Positions 32,594 through 41,605 are shown, counted from the first letter of the stretch. The stretch: 64,000 nt of DNA from Silanimonas sp. (GCF_027531545.1 NZ_JAPZSC010000007.1:1-64000); one strand, 5' to 3'. Made by a program: numbers and translations. The notes: generated by a model not told the origin, from the sequence alone.

Positions 32594-33490
32594 ATGTTAA
32601 GCACCCGTTCCCCGACGTTCAAGCACGGCACCGTGAAATCCACTGAAAACGCCCTGATCGGCGATCTCACCCTGTTGTCGATGCAGGGCCCGGACGCCGA
32701 GGCCTTCGCGCAGTCGCAAACCATGAACGACGTGCAGGCGCTGGCCGTCGGCCATTGGCATTGGAACGGCTGGCTCAATGCAAAGGGCCGCGTGCTCGCC
32801 CTGTTCGCCTTGGCGAGGCCGGCCCCGGGCGAACTGCTGCTCGTGGTGCTCGACGAATCGGCCCCTGCCCTGCGCGATGGACTGCAGCGCTTCGTGTTCC
32901 GGAGCAAGGTTCGCCTCATCGTCCGCGACGACCTCGGCGCCTTCGCCGAAACCACGGAGGCGCCCAGCCCGCTGGAGGCGCGCGATCGCTGCATCCAGGC
33001 GGCCGATGGTGGCCTGATCCTCGACCTCAGCACCGAACACGGGGCGCGGCGCCTGCGGATCGCCGCACGGGGCGACCACGCGATCGACGCCGAAGCCACC
33101 CGCCGCTGGCGGGAAGCCGATCTCCGTCACGGCCTGCCGCGCTGGCCGGCGGGACGCGAGCATGGCTGGACCCCGCACATGCTTTCCCTCGACCGGCTCA
33201 AGGCCTTCAGCACCCGCAAGGGGTGCTACCCGGGCCAGGAGATCGTCGCCCGAACGCATTTCCTCGGCCAATCCAAGCGCCAAGCCTGGTGGCTGGACGG
33301 GGTGGGCCTCGCCACCGGGCAGGCCGTGTCCGACGCGGAGGGGCGCTCGATCGGCGAGGTGGTCGAGGCCACGGCAGATGGGCGCGGCGCCCTCGCCGTT
33401 GCCGCCCTGCCCGCCGCGGGCCCGGTGGGGGGCGTCCATGGCCCGGCGCTGGCTTCACCGCTGTTGACGGGCCTCGCGCGCCCTGCCTGA
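32594..33490 (+). CDS. ygfZ: YgfZ/GcvT-domain folate-binding protein
   Basis: A 298-aa protein with the signature KGCYPGQEIVARTHFLG at about residue 212, carrying the conserved cysteine of the KGC(Y/F)xGQE motif. YgfZ is a folate-dependent factor in iron-sulfur cluster enzyme maintenance. It is divergent from the sdh operon, which encodes an Fe-S enzyme. ATG 32594 has GGAAG about ten bases upstream; a GTG at 32633 is the alternative. Confidence 0.93.
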   Translation: MLSTRSPTFKHGTVKSTENALIGDLTLLSMQGPDAEAFAQSQTMNDVQALAVGHWHWNGWLNAKGRVLALFALARPAPGELLLVVLDESAPALRDGLQRFVFRSKVRLIVRDDLGAFAETTEAPSPLEARDRCIQAADGGLILDLSTEHGARRLRIAARGDHAIDAEATRRWREADLRHGLPRWPAGREHGWTPHMLSLDRLKAFSTRKGCYPGQEIVARTHFLGQSKRQAWWLDGVGLATGQAVSDAEGRSIGEVVEATADGRGALAVAALPAAGPVGGVHGPALASPLLTGLARPA

Positions 33491-33500
33491 GGAAAAGCTC

Positions 33501-33506
33501 TAAACT
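33501..33506 (+). promoter_or_regulatory. Possible -10 box for the PhnD-like gene
   Basis: TAAACT sits in the 80-base gap after ygfZ, about 65 bases before the ATG at 33571, which has a GGAGG ribosome site. No convincing -35 is seen. Confidence 0.3.
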
Positions 33507-33570
33507 GGCCGCGAGCGGTCTGCGCTGCCGGGGGGCGGCGCGGGGCACCGTATTCCGGAGGCAGTGAGCG

Positions 33571-34467
33571 ATGTCGAATGTGTTCCGCGGCGCCTGGGGC
33601 GCCGTTCTCGTGGCCGGCCTGATGGCCGGTATGTCGGCGGCCGCCCAAGGGGCGAACTACACCCTGACGGTCGAACCCAACTACCCCGCGGACCAGATCC
33701 GCGAGGTGTACGGGCCGCTGGTGGGCTATCTCAACCGGACCACTGGCCATCGCTTCACGGTGCGATCGGCGGCCAACTTCAACGAGCACTGGCGCGACCT
33801 CCGCTCGGGTGCCAAGCACCAGTTCGTCTTCGAAGAAGGGCACTTCTTCGACTACCGCCGCAAGCGCAGTGGCGCCATCGGCGTGGCGCGCACGCAGGAG
33901 AACTCGGCGTTCGTGATCGCCGTGGCCGACCCCGAGATCGCCGCCGAAGGCCTCGAGGGCATCGTCGGCCGCACCGTCGCCAGCCTCGGCGCGCCGAACC
34001 TGGCCTACGTGCTCGTGTTCGACGCCTTCCGCAACCCGCTGGCGCAGCCCGAAGTTCGCTCGGTCAGCAGCAAGTGGTCGGACGGCCCCGACCTCGTCTT
34101 CTCCGGGGACGTGGAGGGCACCCTGCTGCCGGCCTACATGGCGAGCGAGAACCCGGCACTCACCGAGATCTGGCGCAGCCGCGAAGTGCCCGGCCGCGTC
34201 TTCAGCGCCTCGCCGGAACTGCCGCAGGACGTCCGCCAGAAAGTAGCCGACGCGCTGCTCAAGCTGCACGAGGATCCGGAGGCCTACGCGGTGATGACCG
34301 AACTGCGCACCGAGCGCCTCGTGGCGGTCGACCAGATCGCCTACGACGGACTCGAGCGCTTGCTGGTGAATTCGTTCGGCTACGTGGCGCCTGCCGAACC
34401 GGCGGCACCCGCAGCCGCCCCGGCCGCGGCGGAAGCGCCTGTGGAAGCCTCCGCGCCCGCCAACTGA
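33571..34467 (+). CDS. PhnD-like periplasmic substrate-binding protein
   Basis: A 298-aa protein with a signal peptide (about residues 1-28, cleaved after AAAQG-A) and a type 2 periplasmic-binding fold of the phosphate/phosphonate PhnD type (EPNYPADQIREVYGPLVGYLNRTTGHRF..., FVFEEGHFFDYR). An alanine/proline-rich tail of about 25 residues ends it. No ABC permease or ATPase is adjacent, so it may be an orphan binding protein or a sensor partner. GGAGG precedes the ATG. The ligand is unknown. Confidence 0.8.
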   Translation: MSNVFRGAWGAVLVAGLMAGMSAAAQGANYTLTVEPNYPADQIREVYGPLVGYLNRTTGHRFTVRSAANFNEHWRDLRSGAKHQFVFEEGHFFDYRRKRSGAIGVARTQENSAFVIAVADPEIAAEGLEGIVGRTVASLGAPNLAYVLVFDAFRNPLAQPEVRSVSSKWSDGPDLVFSGDVEGTLLPAYMASENPALTEIWRSREVPGRVFSASPELPQDVRQKVADALLKLHEDPEAYAVMTELRTERLVAVDQIAYDGLERLLVNSFGYVAPAEPAAPAAAPAAAEAPVEASAPAN

Positions 34468-34491
34468 GGCGGGCTCCGTCACGCTGCCCAG

Positions 34492-35379
34492 TCAGGGGCA
34501 GCGGAAGTAGATCAGGGCATCGGCATTCTGCGCCGAGCCCTTGCCGAGACTGATCACGCCCGAGCGACGGAGCTTGGCCTCGTCGCGGTGCACGCGCTGC
34601 TCGTCGTCGCCCTCGATGCGGAAGAAGCTGCCGTTGGTGGAGCGGTCGGTCAGGATGTACTGGCCACGCTGGAACTCGATCACGGCATGGCTACGGCTGA
34701 CGCAATCGGACTCGACGACGATGCTGCTGCCCGGATCGCGGCCGAGGGTGAGCGGCGGCGAGGTTGGCGTCAGTTCGATCGTCCGTCCCTTGAACTCGAG
34801 GATCAGGCGGCTGTCGAGGCCGGGTGTCCCGATGCCGAGCGCGCTCTGCACCATCGTCATGCCGGCGGGATTCTCCTGCCAGATGATGTCGACGATATCG
34901 ATGGCCTGCAGCTTGCCCGACACCTGGGCCGTGCCCAGCGAGCGGAAAGGCGTGTGCCTGAGGCCCGCCACGGTGGAGGCCGTGGTGACGATCTGTTCAC
35001 GACCCGCCAGCTTGGCCATCCGCGCGGCGGTGTTGACGGCATCGCCGTAGACATCGCCATCGTCCTCCACAAGGCATTCGCCGAAGTGGAGGCCGATGCG
35101 GATCGCGAGGTGGTTGGCAATGCAGGTCGGGTCTGTCGCCACATGGCGCTGCATGGCCACGGCGGCGTCGACGCCGTCCATCGCCGTCGGAAGGGCGCAC
35201 ATGATCTCGTCGCCGATGGTCTTGATGACGCGCCCGTCGTACTTGCGGCACACCACCGACAGGCCCTCGAGGATCTGCGCGATGAGCTGGCGGGCGACCA
35301 CGTCACCGCGCTGCTCGAACAGCTTGGTGCTGCCACTGACGTCGGCAAACAGCAATGTCAGGGGCCTGGACTGGGGCAT
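34492..35379 (-). CDS. Class III adenylate/guanylate cyclase with C-terminal FHA domain
   Basis: A 295-aa soluble protein. Residues 1-170 form a class III cyclase: ADVSGST (first metal Asp), IKTIGDEIM (substrate Lys and second metal Asp), and NTAARM (Asn and Arg of transition-state binding). Residues about 200-290 form an FHA domain (LTLGRDPGSSIVV...SRSHAVIEF...STNGSFF), which binds phosphothreonine. Catalytic residues look complete. The combination suggests cAMP production tuned by a Ser/Thr kinase, which is not in this window. Confidence 0.9.
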   Translation of the reverse strand: MPQSRPLTLLFADVSGSTKLFEQRGDVVARQLIAQILEGLSVVCRKYDGRVIKTIGDEIMCALPTAMDGVDAAVAMQRHVATDPTCIANHLAIRIGLHFGECLVEDDGDVYGDAVNTAARMAKLAGREQIVTTASTVAGLRHTPFRSLGTAQVSGKLQAIDIVDIIWQENPAGMTMVQSALGIGTPGLDSRLILEFKGRTIELTPTSPPLTLGRDPGSSIVVESDCVSRSHAVIEFQRGQYILTDRSTNGSFFRIEGDDEQRVHRDEAKLRRSGVISLGKGSAQNADALIYFRCP

Positions 35380-35410
35380 CGGGCGAACTCCTTCCGGCGG
35401 GAAGCTTACC

Positions 35411-37690
35411 TCAGGCCAACCCGGCGGCGGCGGCCACGATGTCGGCTTCGGACGGCAGCACGAGGAAAGCCGCGCCGGCCAGCGGCGTGTAGGTGTCGGC
35501 GCCGCAGACGCGGGCCAGCGGCGTCGCGCCGAGGCCGCCCTCGACCAGCGCGGTGATGATGCCCTCGCCCACCCCGGCGCTGCGGCGGCCCTCGTCGACG
35601 ACTAGGATGCGCTTCGCGGTTTTCGCCTGCTCGAGGATGAACGCCTCGTTGAGCGGCAGCAGCCAGCGCAGATCGACCACGCGGACCTTCCAGCCTTGGG
35701 CAGCTTCGATCTGCCGCGCGGCCTTCAGGCTCATCGGCACGCCGTTGCCGAAGGTGTAGATCACCAGATCATCGCCCTCGCCATAGACCTTGCCCTCGCC
35801 CACCGGGATGGCGCGGTCGGGTGCCGGGTACTCGGTGAGCCACCCGCCGTCGCCGGCTTCGTGCAGGTCCTTCGTCATGTAGGTGGCGATCGGCTCGAGG
35901 AAGGCGCAGACGCGCCCGTCGACGCGGGCCAGGGCCATCATCGTGCGGAGCATCATCGCCGCATCGTCGCCACGGCTGGGGCAACCAATGACCAGGCCCG
36001 GGATGTCACGCAGCGCGGTGATCGAGTTGTCGTTGTGGAAGTGCCCGCCGAAGCCTCTCTGGTAGCCGAGGCCGGCGATGCGCACCACCATCGGGTTGCG
36101 GTACTGGCCGTTCGAGAAGAACTGCAGCGAGCAGGCCTCGCCGCGGATCTGGTCGCAGGCGTTGTGGAAGTAGGCGAGGTACTGGATCTCCGGCACCGGG
36201 ATCATGCCGAGGTTGGCGTAGCCCTGCGCGAGACCGAGGATGATGGTCTCGTCGAGCAGCGTGTTGAACACGCGCGCCGGGCCGAAGGCCTTGTGCAAGC
36301 CCTTCGTCACCGTGTAGACGCCGCCCTTCTGCGCGACGTCCTCGCCGAACAGCAGGGTCTCCGGGTACTTGGCGAACAGGTCGTGCAGCGCCTGGTTGAT
36401 CTGGATGGCGAGGTGTTTGGCCGGCTGCTTTTCGGGCAGCTTGGCCTCGCCGCCGAAGGCCTTCAGGCGGGCGTCCGCATAGTCGTTGCGCGTGGCCTCG
36501 CGGTGCACGAGCTCCGGATGGTGCGGGGCCAGCGGCGCGATGATCTCCTCGAGGGTCTCGATCTTCGGGCGGCGGTCGGCCTCCTCGGCGGCGGCGAAGC
36601 ACTTGCCGCGGAAGGACTCGTAGTACGCCAGCAGCTGGTCCTTCGACATCAGGCCCGACATCAGCGCGATCTCGGCGGAGCGCAGCAGCGGGTCGCTGGC
36701 CTCGACCTGCACGAGTTCATCGATCGAACGCCATTCGATCTCGAAGTCGGTGCCGGCGTGGCCCATGATCCGCGTGGTCTTCAGGTGCAGGAAGGTCGGG
36801 CGGCGCGTGCGGCGGCAGTGCTCGACGGCAGCGGCCACCTGCCCGTAGCCGGCGGCGAGGTCGAGGCCGTCGGCGAAGAAGTAGTCGAGGCCATGCATGT
36901 TGCGGTAGCGCTCCGCCACCCAGCCGGTCGGCGTCTTCACCGAGATGCCGATGCCGTTGTCCTCGCAGACGTAGAGCACCGGCGCCGGCAGCTTCTGGTG
37001 TGCCGTCCACGCCGCGGCGTTGAAGGCCGTCTGGGCGGTCGCGTGGTTGCTGCTGGCATCGCCGAACGAACAGATCGCGATCGAGTCCTCGGGGATCGGC
37101 AGCGCGTGGCCGATGCGGCGCGCCTGTTCAATGGCGACCGCCGTGCCGAGCGCCTTCGGCAGATGCGAGGCGATGGTCGAGGTCTGAGGCAGCACCCACA
37201 AGGGCTTGCTGCCCCAGACCTTGTGGCGGCCGCCCGAGGCCGGGTCGTCCTTGCTGGCCGCGAAGCTCAGCGCCGAATCCATGATCGGGTCCATGCCCGG
37301 CAGCTTGCGGAAGCGCTCGGCCATGAAGCCGCCCGAGCGGTAGTGCAGGAAGGCCGGATCGGTGTGGCGCGTGGCGCGCGCGACCATCGCGTTGCCTTCG
37401 TGGCCACTGGAGCCGATGGTGTAGAAGACCTTGTTCTGCACGCGCAGCACGCGCGCCATCAGGTCGAGGTGGCGGCTGATCAACTGCGACTCGAACAAGT
37501 GCAGGAAATCGGTGGCCGTGAGCGTGGCACCGGGCAGCACCGCGGCATCGGCGGGCGGCGCGGCCTGGACCGGGCCGTCCCAGGCCTTCACGAAATCGCT
37601 GAAATTCTGGTCGCAGATCTCGGCGCGATTGAGGCCACGCATGCGGGCGGGGACCGGACGGGGAATCGCGGGGGCGTAGACGGCGGACAT
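35411..37690 (-). CDS. Fused alpha/beta 2-oxoacid dehydrogenase E1 component
   Basis: A 759-aa thiamine-diphosphate enzyme joining E1 alpha (residues about 1-400; FGDASSNHATAQTAFNAAAW is the TPP motif) to E1 beta (about 430-759; LLFGEDVAQKGGVYTVTKGL). Such fusions belong to branched-chain (2-oxoisovalerate) dehydrogenases or related complexes that decarboxylate 2-oxoacids and pass acyl groups to E2. E2 and E3 are not in the window. ATG 37690 starts the recognisable protein, and a TACAAT box lies just upstream. Confidence 0.9.
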   Translation of the reverse strand: MSAVYAPAIPRPVPARMRGLNRAEICDQNFSDFVKAWDGPVQAAPPADAAVLPGATLTATDFLHLFESQLISRHLDLMARVLRVQNKVFYTIGSSGHEGNAMVARATRHTDPAFLHYRSGGFMAERFRKLPGMDPIMDSALSFAASKDDPASGGRHKVWGSKPLWVLPQTSTIASHLPKALGTAVAIEQARRIGHALPIPEDSIAICSFGDASSNHATAQTAFNAAAWTAHQKLPAPVLYVCEDNGIGISVKTPTGWVAERYRNMHGLDYFFADGLDLAAGYGQVAAAVEHCRRTRRPTFLHLKTTRIMGHAGTDFEIEWRSIDELVQVEASDPLLRSAEIALMSGLMSKDQLLAYYESFRGKCFAAAEEADRRPKIETLEEIIAPLAPHHPELVHREATRNDYADARLKAFGGEAKLPEKQPAKHLAIQINQALHDLFAKYPETLLFGEDVAQKGGVYTVTKGLHKAFGPARVFNTLLDETIILGLAQGYANLGMIPVPEIQYLAYFHNACDQIRGEACSLQFFSNGQYRNPMVVRIAGLGYQRGFGGHFHNDNSITALRDIPGLVIGCPSRGDDAAMMLRTMMALARVDGRVCAFLEPIATYMTKDLHEAGDGGWLTEYPAPDRAIPVGEGKVYGEGDDLVIYTFGNGVPMSLKAARQIEAAQGWKVRVVDLRWLLPLNEAFILEQAKTAKRILVVDEGRRSAGVGEGIITALVEGGLGATPLARVCGADTYTPLAGAAFLVLPSEADIVAAAAGLA

Positions 37691-37717
37691 GGCGGGGGCG
37701 GAATCGGGAAAACGGCC

Positions 37718-37723
37718 ATTGTA
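37718..37723 (-). promoter_or_regulatory. Probable -10 box of the E1 dehydrogenase gene
   Basis: On the minus strand TACAAT lies 27 bases before the ATG at 37690 in the divergent gap with the MFS gene. It matches five of six -10 positions; the -35 region is poor. Confidence 0.45.
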
Positions 37724-37808
37724 GGCGCTGCGTGATCGTGCGGCGCGGCAGCCGTTCCCGGCGGACGGGGCTTCCGCTACGGTGCCGCGAGCCTTGGAGA
37801 CGCCCCGG

Positions 37809-39125
37809 ATGAGCCCGACCGCCCTACCCCCGCCTTCGCCCCTGCAGCGCTGGACCGCGCTGGTTTTGGTCAGCCTGGCGATGTTCGGCAACTACTACCT
37901 CTACGACGCGCTCGGCCCGGTGGTCGACCTGATGCGCTCGCAGCTCGGCTTCAGCCACAGCCAGGTGGGCTGGCTGTACACCGCCTACAGCATCGCCGCC
38001 CTGCTGGTGCTGCTCGCCGGCGGCTGGTTCATCGACCGGTTCGGCACTCGGTTGGCCCTCGTGGTGTTCGCGGTGGTCTGCGTGATCGCCGCGGCGATGA
38101 CGGCGCTGGGGCCCGATTTCGAAACGATCGTGGCCGGTCGATTCCTGCTGGGCCTGGGCGCCGAACCGATGATCGTCGCTGCGGTGACCGTGCTCGCCCG
38201 CTGGTTCAAGGGCAGCGAGCTCAGCTTCGCCTTCGGCCTGAACCTGTCGATCTCGCGGCTGGGTTCGGCCTCGGCCGACTGGTCGACCGGATTCGCGGCA
38301 CCGCTGTACTCGAACTGGCAGGACCCGCTCTGGCTGGCCACGGCCATCGGCGGCGTCGCGGTGGCGGCGGCGATGCTGTACTGGATGCACGAACGCCGAG
38401 TCGAAGGCCGGGCCCACCTCGGCGAGCGCGCGCCACCGGACGAACTCAAACTCTCGCAGATCTTCCGCTTCCCGCGCACGTACTGGACCATCGTCGCGCT
38501 CTGCGTGGTGTTCTACGCGACGGTGTTCCCGTTCCGCGGCTTCGCCATCAACTATTTCCAGCAAGCGCACGGCCTCGACCGCGAGAGCGCGGGCGCGCTC
38601 TCCAGCCTGCTCCCGCTGGCCGCCATCGTCGCCACGCCGATCTTCGGCCTCATCGTCGACCGCGTCGGGAAGCGCTCGCTGTTCATGGCGGGCGGCTCGC
38701 TGCTCATGCTGCCCTTGTTCCTCGCGGTCACCTACCTGCCGCCGGGGCCGCTGGTTGGCCTGCCGGGCGGTGCCGAGGTGCCCCTGACCCTGCTGGTCTG
38801 CATCGGCCTGTTCGGGCTCGTGTTCTCGCTGATCCCTGCGGTGCTGTGGCCCTCCGTGCCACAACTGGTGGACGAGGAGCGGCTGGGCTCGGCCTACGCG
38901 ATGATGACCTTCTGCCAGCAGGTGGGCATGGCCGCGGTGCCGGTGGTGATCGGCAAGCTCAACGACTGGGCCGGCGCCTCGCCGGAGAACCCCGCCGGCT
39001 ACACGCCGGGCATGTGGTTCTACACCGCGCTCGGCGCCTGCGGGCTGGTGTTCTCGTGGCACCTCTGGTGGTCGGGGCGTGGACCGTCTCCGGCCCACGC
39101 GCTCGACCTTGCGCCGGCTCGATAG
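37809..39125 (+). CDS. MFS transporter
   Basis: A 438-aa permease with about twelve membrane helices and MFS motifs (GGWFIDRFGTRLAL between helices 2 and 3; GLIVDRVGKRSLF at the middle loop). The substrate is not evident; the sequence resembles the anion:cation symporter/NarK-like group. ATG 37809 is preferred to the track's earlier GTG. Divergent from the E1 gene, convergent with the GST gene (two bases between stops). Confidence 0.88.
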   Translation: MSPTALPPPSPLQRWTALVLVSLAMFGNYYLYDALGPVVDLMRSQLGFSHSQVGWLYTAYSIAALLVLLAGGWFIDRFGTRLALVVFAVVCVIAAAMTALGPDFETIVAGRFLLGLGAEPMIVAAVTVLARWFKGSELSFAFGLNLSISRLGSASADWSTGFAAPLYSNWQDPLWLATAIGGVAVAAAMLYWMHERRVEGRAHLGERAPPDELKLSQIFRFPRTYWTIVALCVVFYATVFPFRGFAINYFQQAHGLDRESAGALSSLLPLAAIVATPIFGLIVDRVGKRSLFMAGGSLLMLPLFLAVTYLPPGPLVGLPGGAEVPLTLLVCIGLFGLVFSLIPAVLWPSVPQLVDEERLGSAYAMMTFCQQVGMAAVPVVIGKLNDWAGASPENPAGYTPGMWFYTALGACGLVFSWHLWWSGRGPSPAHALDLAPAR

Positions 39126-39127
39126 CC

Positions 39128-39721
39128 CTATTGCGTCAGGAAACCGGGCTGCGCGCGCACGCGCTCAAGCCATTGCGTGACGTGGGGAAACTCATCGAGC
39201 GCGATACCGGCCGCTGGCGCGTCGTGGGTGTAGGCGAACAGCGCGATGTCGGCGATGCCGAAACCGGTGCTGGCGAGGTAGGGCCGCTTCGACAGCGCCG
39301 TCTCCATCACGCCGAGGGCATCGCGCGACTTCTCGCGCAGGCGCGGCAGGTCGGCGCGACGCGGGTGGTCGGCGGGCAGGAACTTCGCGATGAAGCGCGC
39401 GACGGCGACATAGGGCTCGTGGCTGTACTGCTCGAAGAACAGCCATTGCAGCACCTCGGCGCGCTCGAAGCGGCCCTGCGGCAGCAGCGGCGAGCCTTCG
39501 GCGAGGTAGCAGAGGATGGCGTTCGACTCGGGCAGCACGCGCCCGTCGTCGAGTTCGAGCATCGGCACCTTGCCGTTGGGGTTCTTGGCGAGGAAATCCG
39601 GCGAGCGCGTCTCACCCTTGAACAGGTCGGTCTCGACCCACTCGAGCTCGAGGCCCAGCAGCGAAGCCGCCAGCAGCGCCTTGTAGCAGTTGCCGCTGGC
39701 GCGCATGCCGTAAAGCTTCAT
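39128..39721 (-). CDS. Glutathione S-transferase family protein
   Basis: A 197-aa protein with an N-terminal thioredoxin-like domain (MKLYGMRASGNCYKALLAASL...), the cis-proline/substrate motif NPNGKVPMLELDDGRVLPESNAILCYLAEGS, and an alpha-helical C-terminal domain. It could conjugate or reduce with glutathione; the Ser/Cys near residue 10 is the likely catalytic residue. It overlaps the upstream GNAT gene by 4 bases (ATGA). Confidence 0.92.
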   Translation of the reverse strand: MKLYGMRASGNCYKALLAASLLGLELEWVETDLFKGETRSPDFLAKNPNGKVPMLELDDGRVLPESNAILCYLAEGSPLLPQGRFERAEVLQWLFFEQYSHEPYVAVARFIAKFLPADHPRRADLPRLREKSRDALGVMETALSKRPYLASTGFGIADIALFAYTHDAPAAGIALDEFPHVTQWLERVRAQPGFLTQ

Positions 39722-40287
39722 GCGCCTGCCCCCGCAGTGCCGCGCTTCGCGGCGAGCCATTCGGCGCGGGTTTGCCCCCACACGTCGATGGGCACGTCCT
39801 CGAACGGCGGCGGCAGTTTCCCCGGGCCGCGCTTCCGCGAGCCCAGCCGCTGGGCGACCTTCTGCGAAGGCACGTTGCCGGGATCGATGCAGTGGATGGC
39901 GTCGTCCCAACCGAGCGTCTCGAAGGCCCAATCGCGGGCGGCGAGGCCGGCTTCCACGGCGAAACCCTGCCCCCAGGCGTCGGGATGGAAGGAGTAGCCG
40001 ATCTCGTTGCCGGGCCAGCCATCGGGGCGCCACGGCCCCATCTGGCCCAGCCAGCGGCCGCTGGACTTCTCGACCACGCTGAACATGGCGAAGCCCTGCA
40101 GCAGCCACGCCCCGGGCATCTGCAGGAACTTCCGCCAGGCGGGCGCACGCAGCAACGCGCCGCCGATGTATCGCGCCGCGTCTTCGCTCGCCAGCATCTC
40201 GGCGTAACGGTCGAAATCCGCCAGCACCGGCACGCGCAGCAGCAGCCGCTCGGTTTCCAGCGTCGGGCCCAGGACGGCCATCGTCAT
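39718..40287 (-). CDS. GNAT N-acetyltransferase (RimJ/RimL type)
   Basis: A 189-aa acetyltransferase with the Acetyltransf_3 start (LETERLLLRVPVLADFDRYAEML) and a motif A region around IGYSFHPDAWGQGFAVEAG. The family acetylates protein N-termini or small amines. ATG 40287 or 40281 are both possible starts. Cotranscribed with the GST. Confidence 0.88.
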   Translation of the reverse strand: MTMAVLGPTLETERLLLRVPVLADFDRYAEMLASEDAARYIGGALLRAPAWRKFLQMPGAWLLQGFAMFSVVEKSSGRWLGQMGPWRPDGWPGNEIGYSFHPDAWGQGFAVEAGLAARDWAFETLGWDDAIHCIDPGNVPSQKVAQRLGSRKRGPGKLPPPFEDVPIDVWGQTRAEWLAAKRGTAGAGA

Positions 40288-40300
40288 TCCCCGGATAGCG

Positions 40301-40324
40301 ATCGGGCCCGTTGCCGGGCCCGAT
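40301..40324 (-). terminator. Hairpin after the glutaryl-CoA dehydrogenase-like gene
   Basis: A perfect 10-bp stem, ATCGGGCCCG / CGGGCCCGAT with a four-base loop, begins four bases past the stop codon of the acyl-CoA dehydrogenase. No T-tract follows, so termination may be partial. Confidence 0.45.
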
Positions 40325-40327
40325 GGA

Positions 40328-41491
40328 TCAGAACGCGTTGATGCCGGTCAGCTCGCGTCCGACCACCAGCTGGTGCACCGTCTCGGTGCCCTCGTAGGTG
40401 ATGACCGACTCGAGGTTCAGCGCGTGGCGGATCGGGCAGTACTCGGTGGTGATGCCCGAGCCGCCCAGCAGGTCGCGGGCCTCGCGGGCGATGTCGATCG
40501 CCATGCGCACGTTGTTCCACTTCGCGAGCGACACCTGCGTGGGCTGCATGGTGCCGGCATCCTTCAGACGACCGAGCTGCAGCGAGAGCAGCTGCGCCAG
40601 CGTGATGCGGCGGGCCATGTCGGCCATCTTGACCTGCGCGCTCTGGTTGGCCGACACGGGGCGGCCGAACAGGATGCGCTCCTTGGTGTAGTTCACGACT
40701 TCCGTGAGGCAGGCCTGCGCGGCGCCGATCGGCCCCCAGGTGATGCCGTAGCGGGCCTGCGTGAGGCAGCCGAGCGGGCCCTTCAGGCCCTTGACGTTCG
40801 GCAGGCGCTGGCTGTCCGGGATGCGCACGTTGTCGAAGAACAGCGCGCTGGTGACCGAAGCGCGCAGGCTCATTTTCTTGTGGATTTCCTGGGCCGCGAA
40901 GCCCTTGGTGTCCGTCGGCACGATGAAGCCCTGGATGCCGTCGTCGGTCTGCGCCCAGACGATGGCGATGTGGGCCAGGTTGCCATTGGTGATCCACATC
41001 TTGGCGCCGTTGATGACCCAATCACCGCCGTCCTTCTTCGCGGTCGTCTTCATGTTGGCCGGGTCGGAACCACCGTGCGGCTCGGTCAGGCCGAAGCAGC
41101 CGATGATCTCGGCCTTCGCCATGCCCGGCAGGTAGCGCTGGCGCTGCTCCTCGCTGCCGTAGGCGTAGATCGGGTACATGCACAGCGAACTCTGCACCGA
41201 GACGAAGCTGCGGATGCCGGAATCGCCGCGCTCGAGCTCCTGGCAGATCAGGCCGTAGCTGACGGCATTGAGGCCGGCGCAGCCGTACTGCTCCGGCAGC
41301 GACGAGCCGAGCAGGCCCATCGACGCGATCTCGGGCACCAGTTCCTTCGGGAAGCGGCCCTGGTCGAAGGCGTCGCCGATGATCGGGATGACCTTCTCGT
41401 CGGTGAAGCGGGCGACGGCATCCTGCACGGCGCGCTCTTCCTCGGTGAGCAGCGAACGGATGTCGAACAGATCGGTCGGGTTCAAGGGCAT
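40328..41491 (-). CDS. gcdH: Acyl-CoA dehydrogenase, glutaryl-CoA dehydrogenase-like
   Basis: A 387-aa FAD flavoenzyme. FGLTEPHGGSDPANM and MWITNG are the acyl-CoA dehydrogenase signatures. The catalytic glutamate is in TYEGTETVHQL near residue 367, and the ending GRELTGINAF is typical of glutaryl-CoA dehydrogenase, which makes crotonyl-CoA in lysine and tryptophan breakdown. A TACAAT box and a hairpin leader lie upstream. Confidence 0.9.
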   Translation of the reverse strand: MPLNPTDLFDIRSLLTEEERAVQDAVARFTDEKVIPIIGDAFDQGRFPKELVPEIASMGLLGSSLPEQYGCAGLNAVSYGLICQELERGDSGIRSFVSVQSSLCMYPIYAYGSEEQRQRYLPGMAKAEIIGCFGLTEPHGGSDPANMKTTAKKDGGDWVINGAKMWITNGNLAHIAIVWAQTDDGIQGFIVPTDTKGFAAQEIHKKMSLRASVTSALFFDNVRIPDSQRLPNVKGLKGPLGCLTQARYGITWGPIGAAQACLTEVVNYTKERILFGRPVSANQSAQVKMADMARRITLAQLLSLQLGRLKDAGTMQPTQVSLAKWNNVRMAIDIAREARDLLGGSGITTEYCPIRHALNLESVITYEGTETVHQLVVGRELTGINAF

Positions 41492-41514
41492 GGCGGGGGC
41501 TCGCTCGGAATGGG

Positions 41515-41538
41515 AAGAGGCCGGAAAACCGGCCTCTT
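41515..41538 (-). promoter_or_regulatory. Hairpin in the leader of the acyl-CoA dehydrogenase gene
   Basis: A 10-bp perfect stem, AAGAGGCCGG / CCGGCCTCTT with an AAAA loop on the plus strand, lies between a likely -10 box (41551-41556) and the start codon at 41491. It may be a 5' UTR element or a weak terminator of the upstream glycine-zipper gene. Confidence 0.5.
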
Positions 41539-41550
41539 CGGGACCCGCGG

Positions 41551-41556
41551 ATTGTA
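41551..41556 (-). promoter_or_regulatory. Probable -10 box of the acyl-CoA dehydrogenase gene
   Basis: On the minus strand TACAAT lies about 60 bases before the ATG, in the 114-base gap after the glycine-zipper gene. The -35 is unclear. Confidence 0.4.
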
Positions 41557-41605
41557 GCCCAGCCAGCCGGGGACCTGCCGCCCCCGGGGTGACGGCGGCG
41601 TGCGC

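Noticed and set aside
35696-37735. 679-aa plus-strand ORF opposite the E1 gene
   Set aside because: Antisense shadow; the minus-strand frame has TPP-binding motifs.
37824-39098. 424-aa minus-strand ORF opposite the MFS gene
   Set aside because: Antisense shadow, hydrophilic and low in complexity, while the plus frame shows twelve membrane helices.
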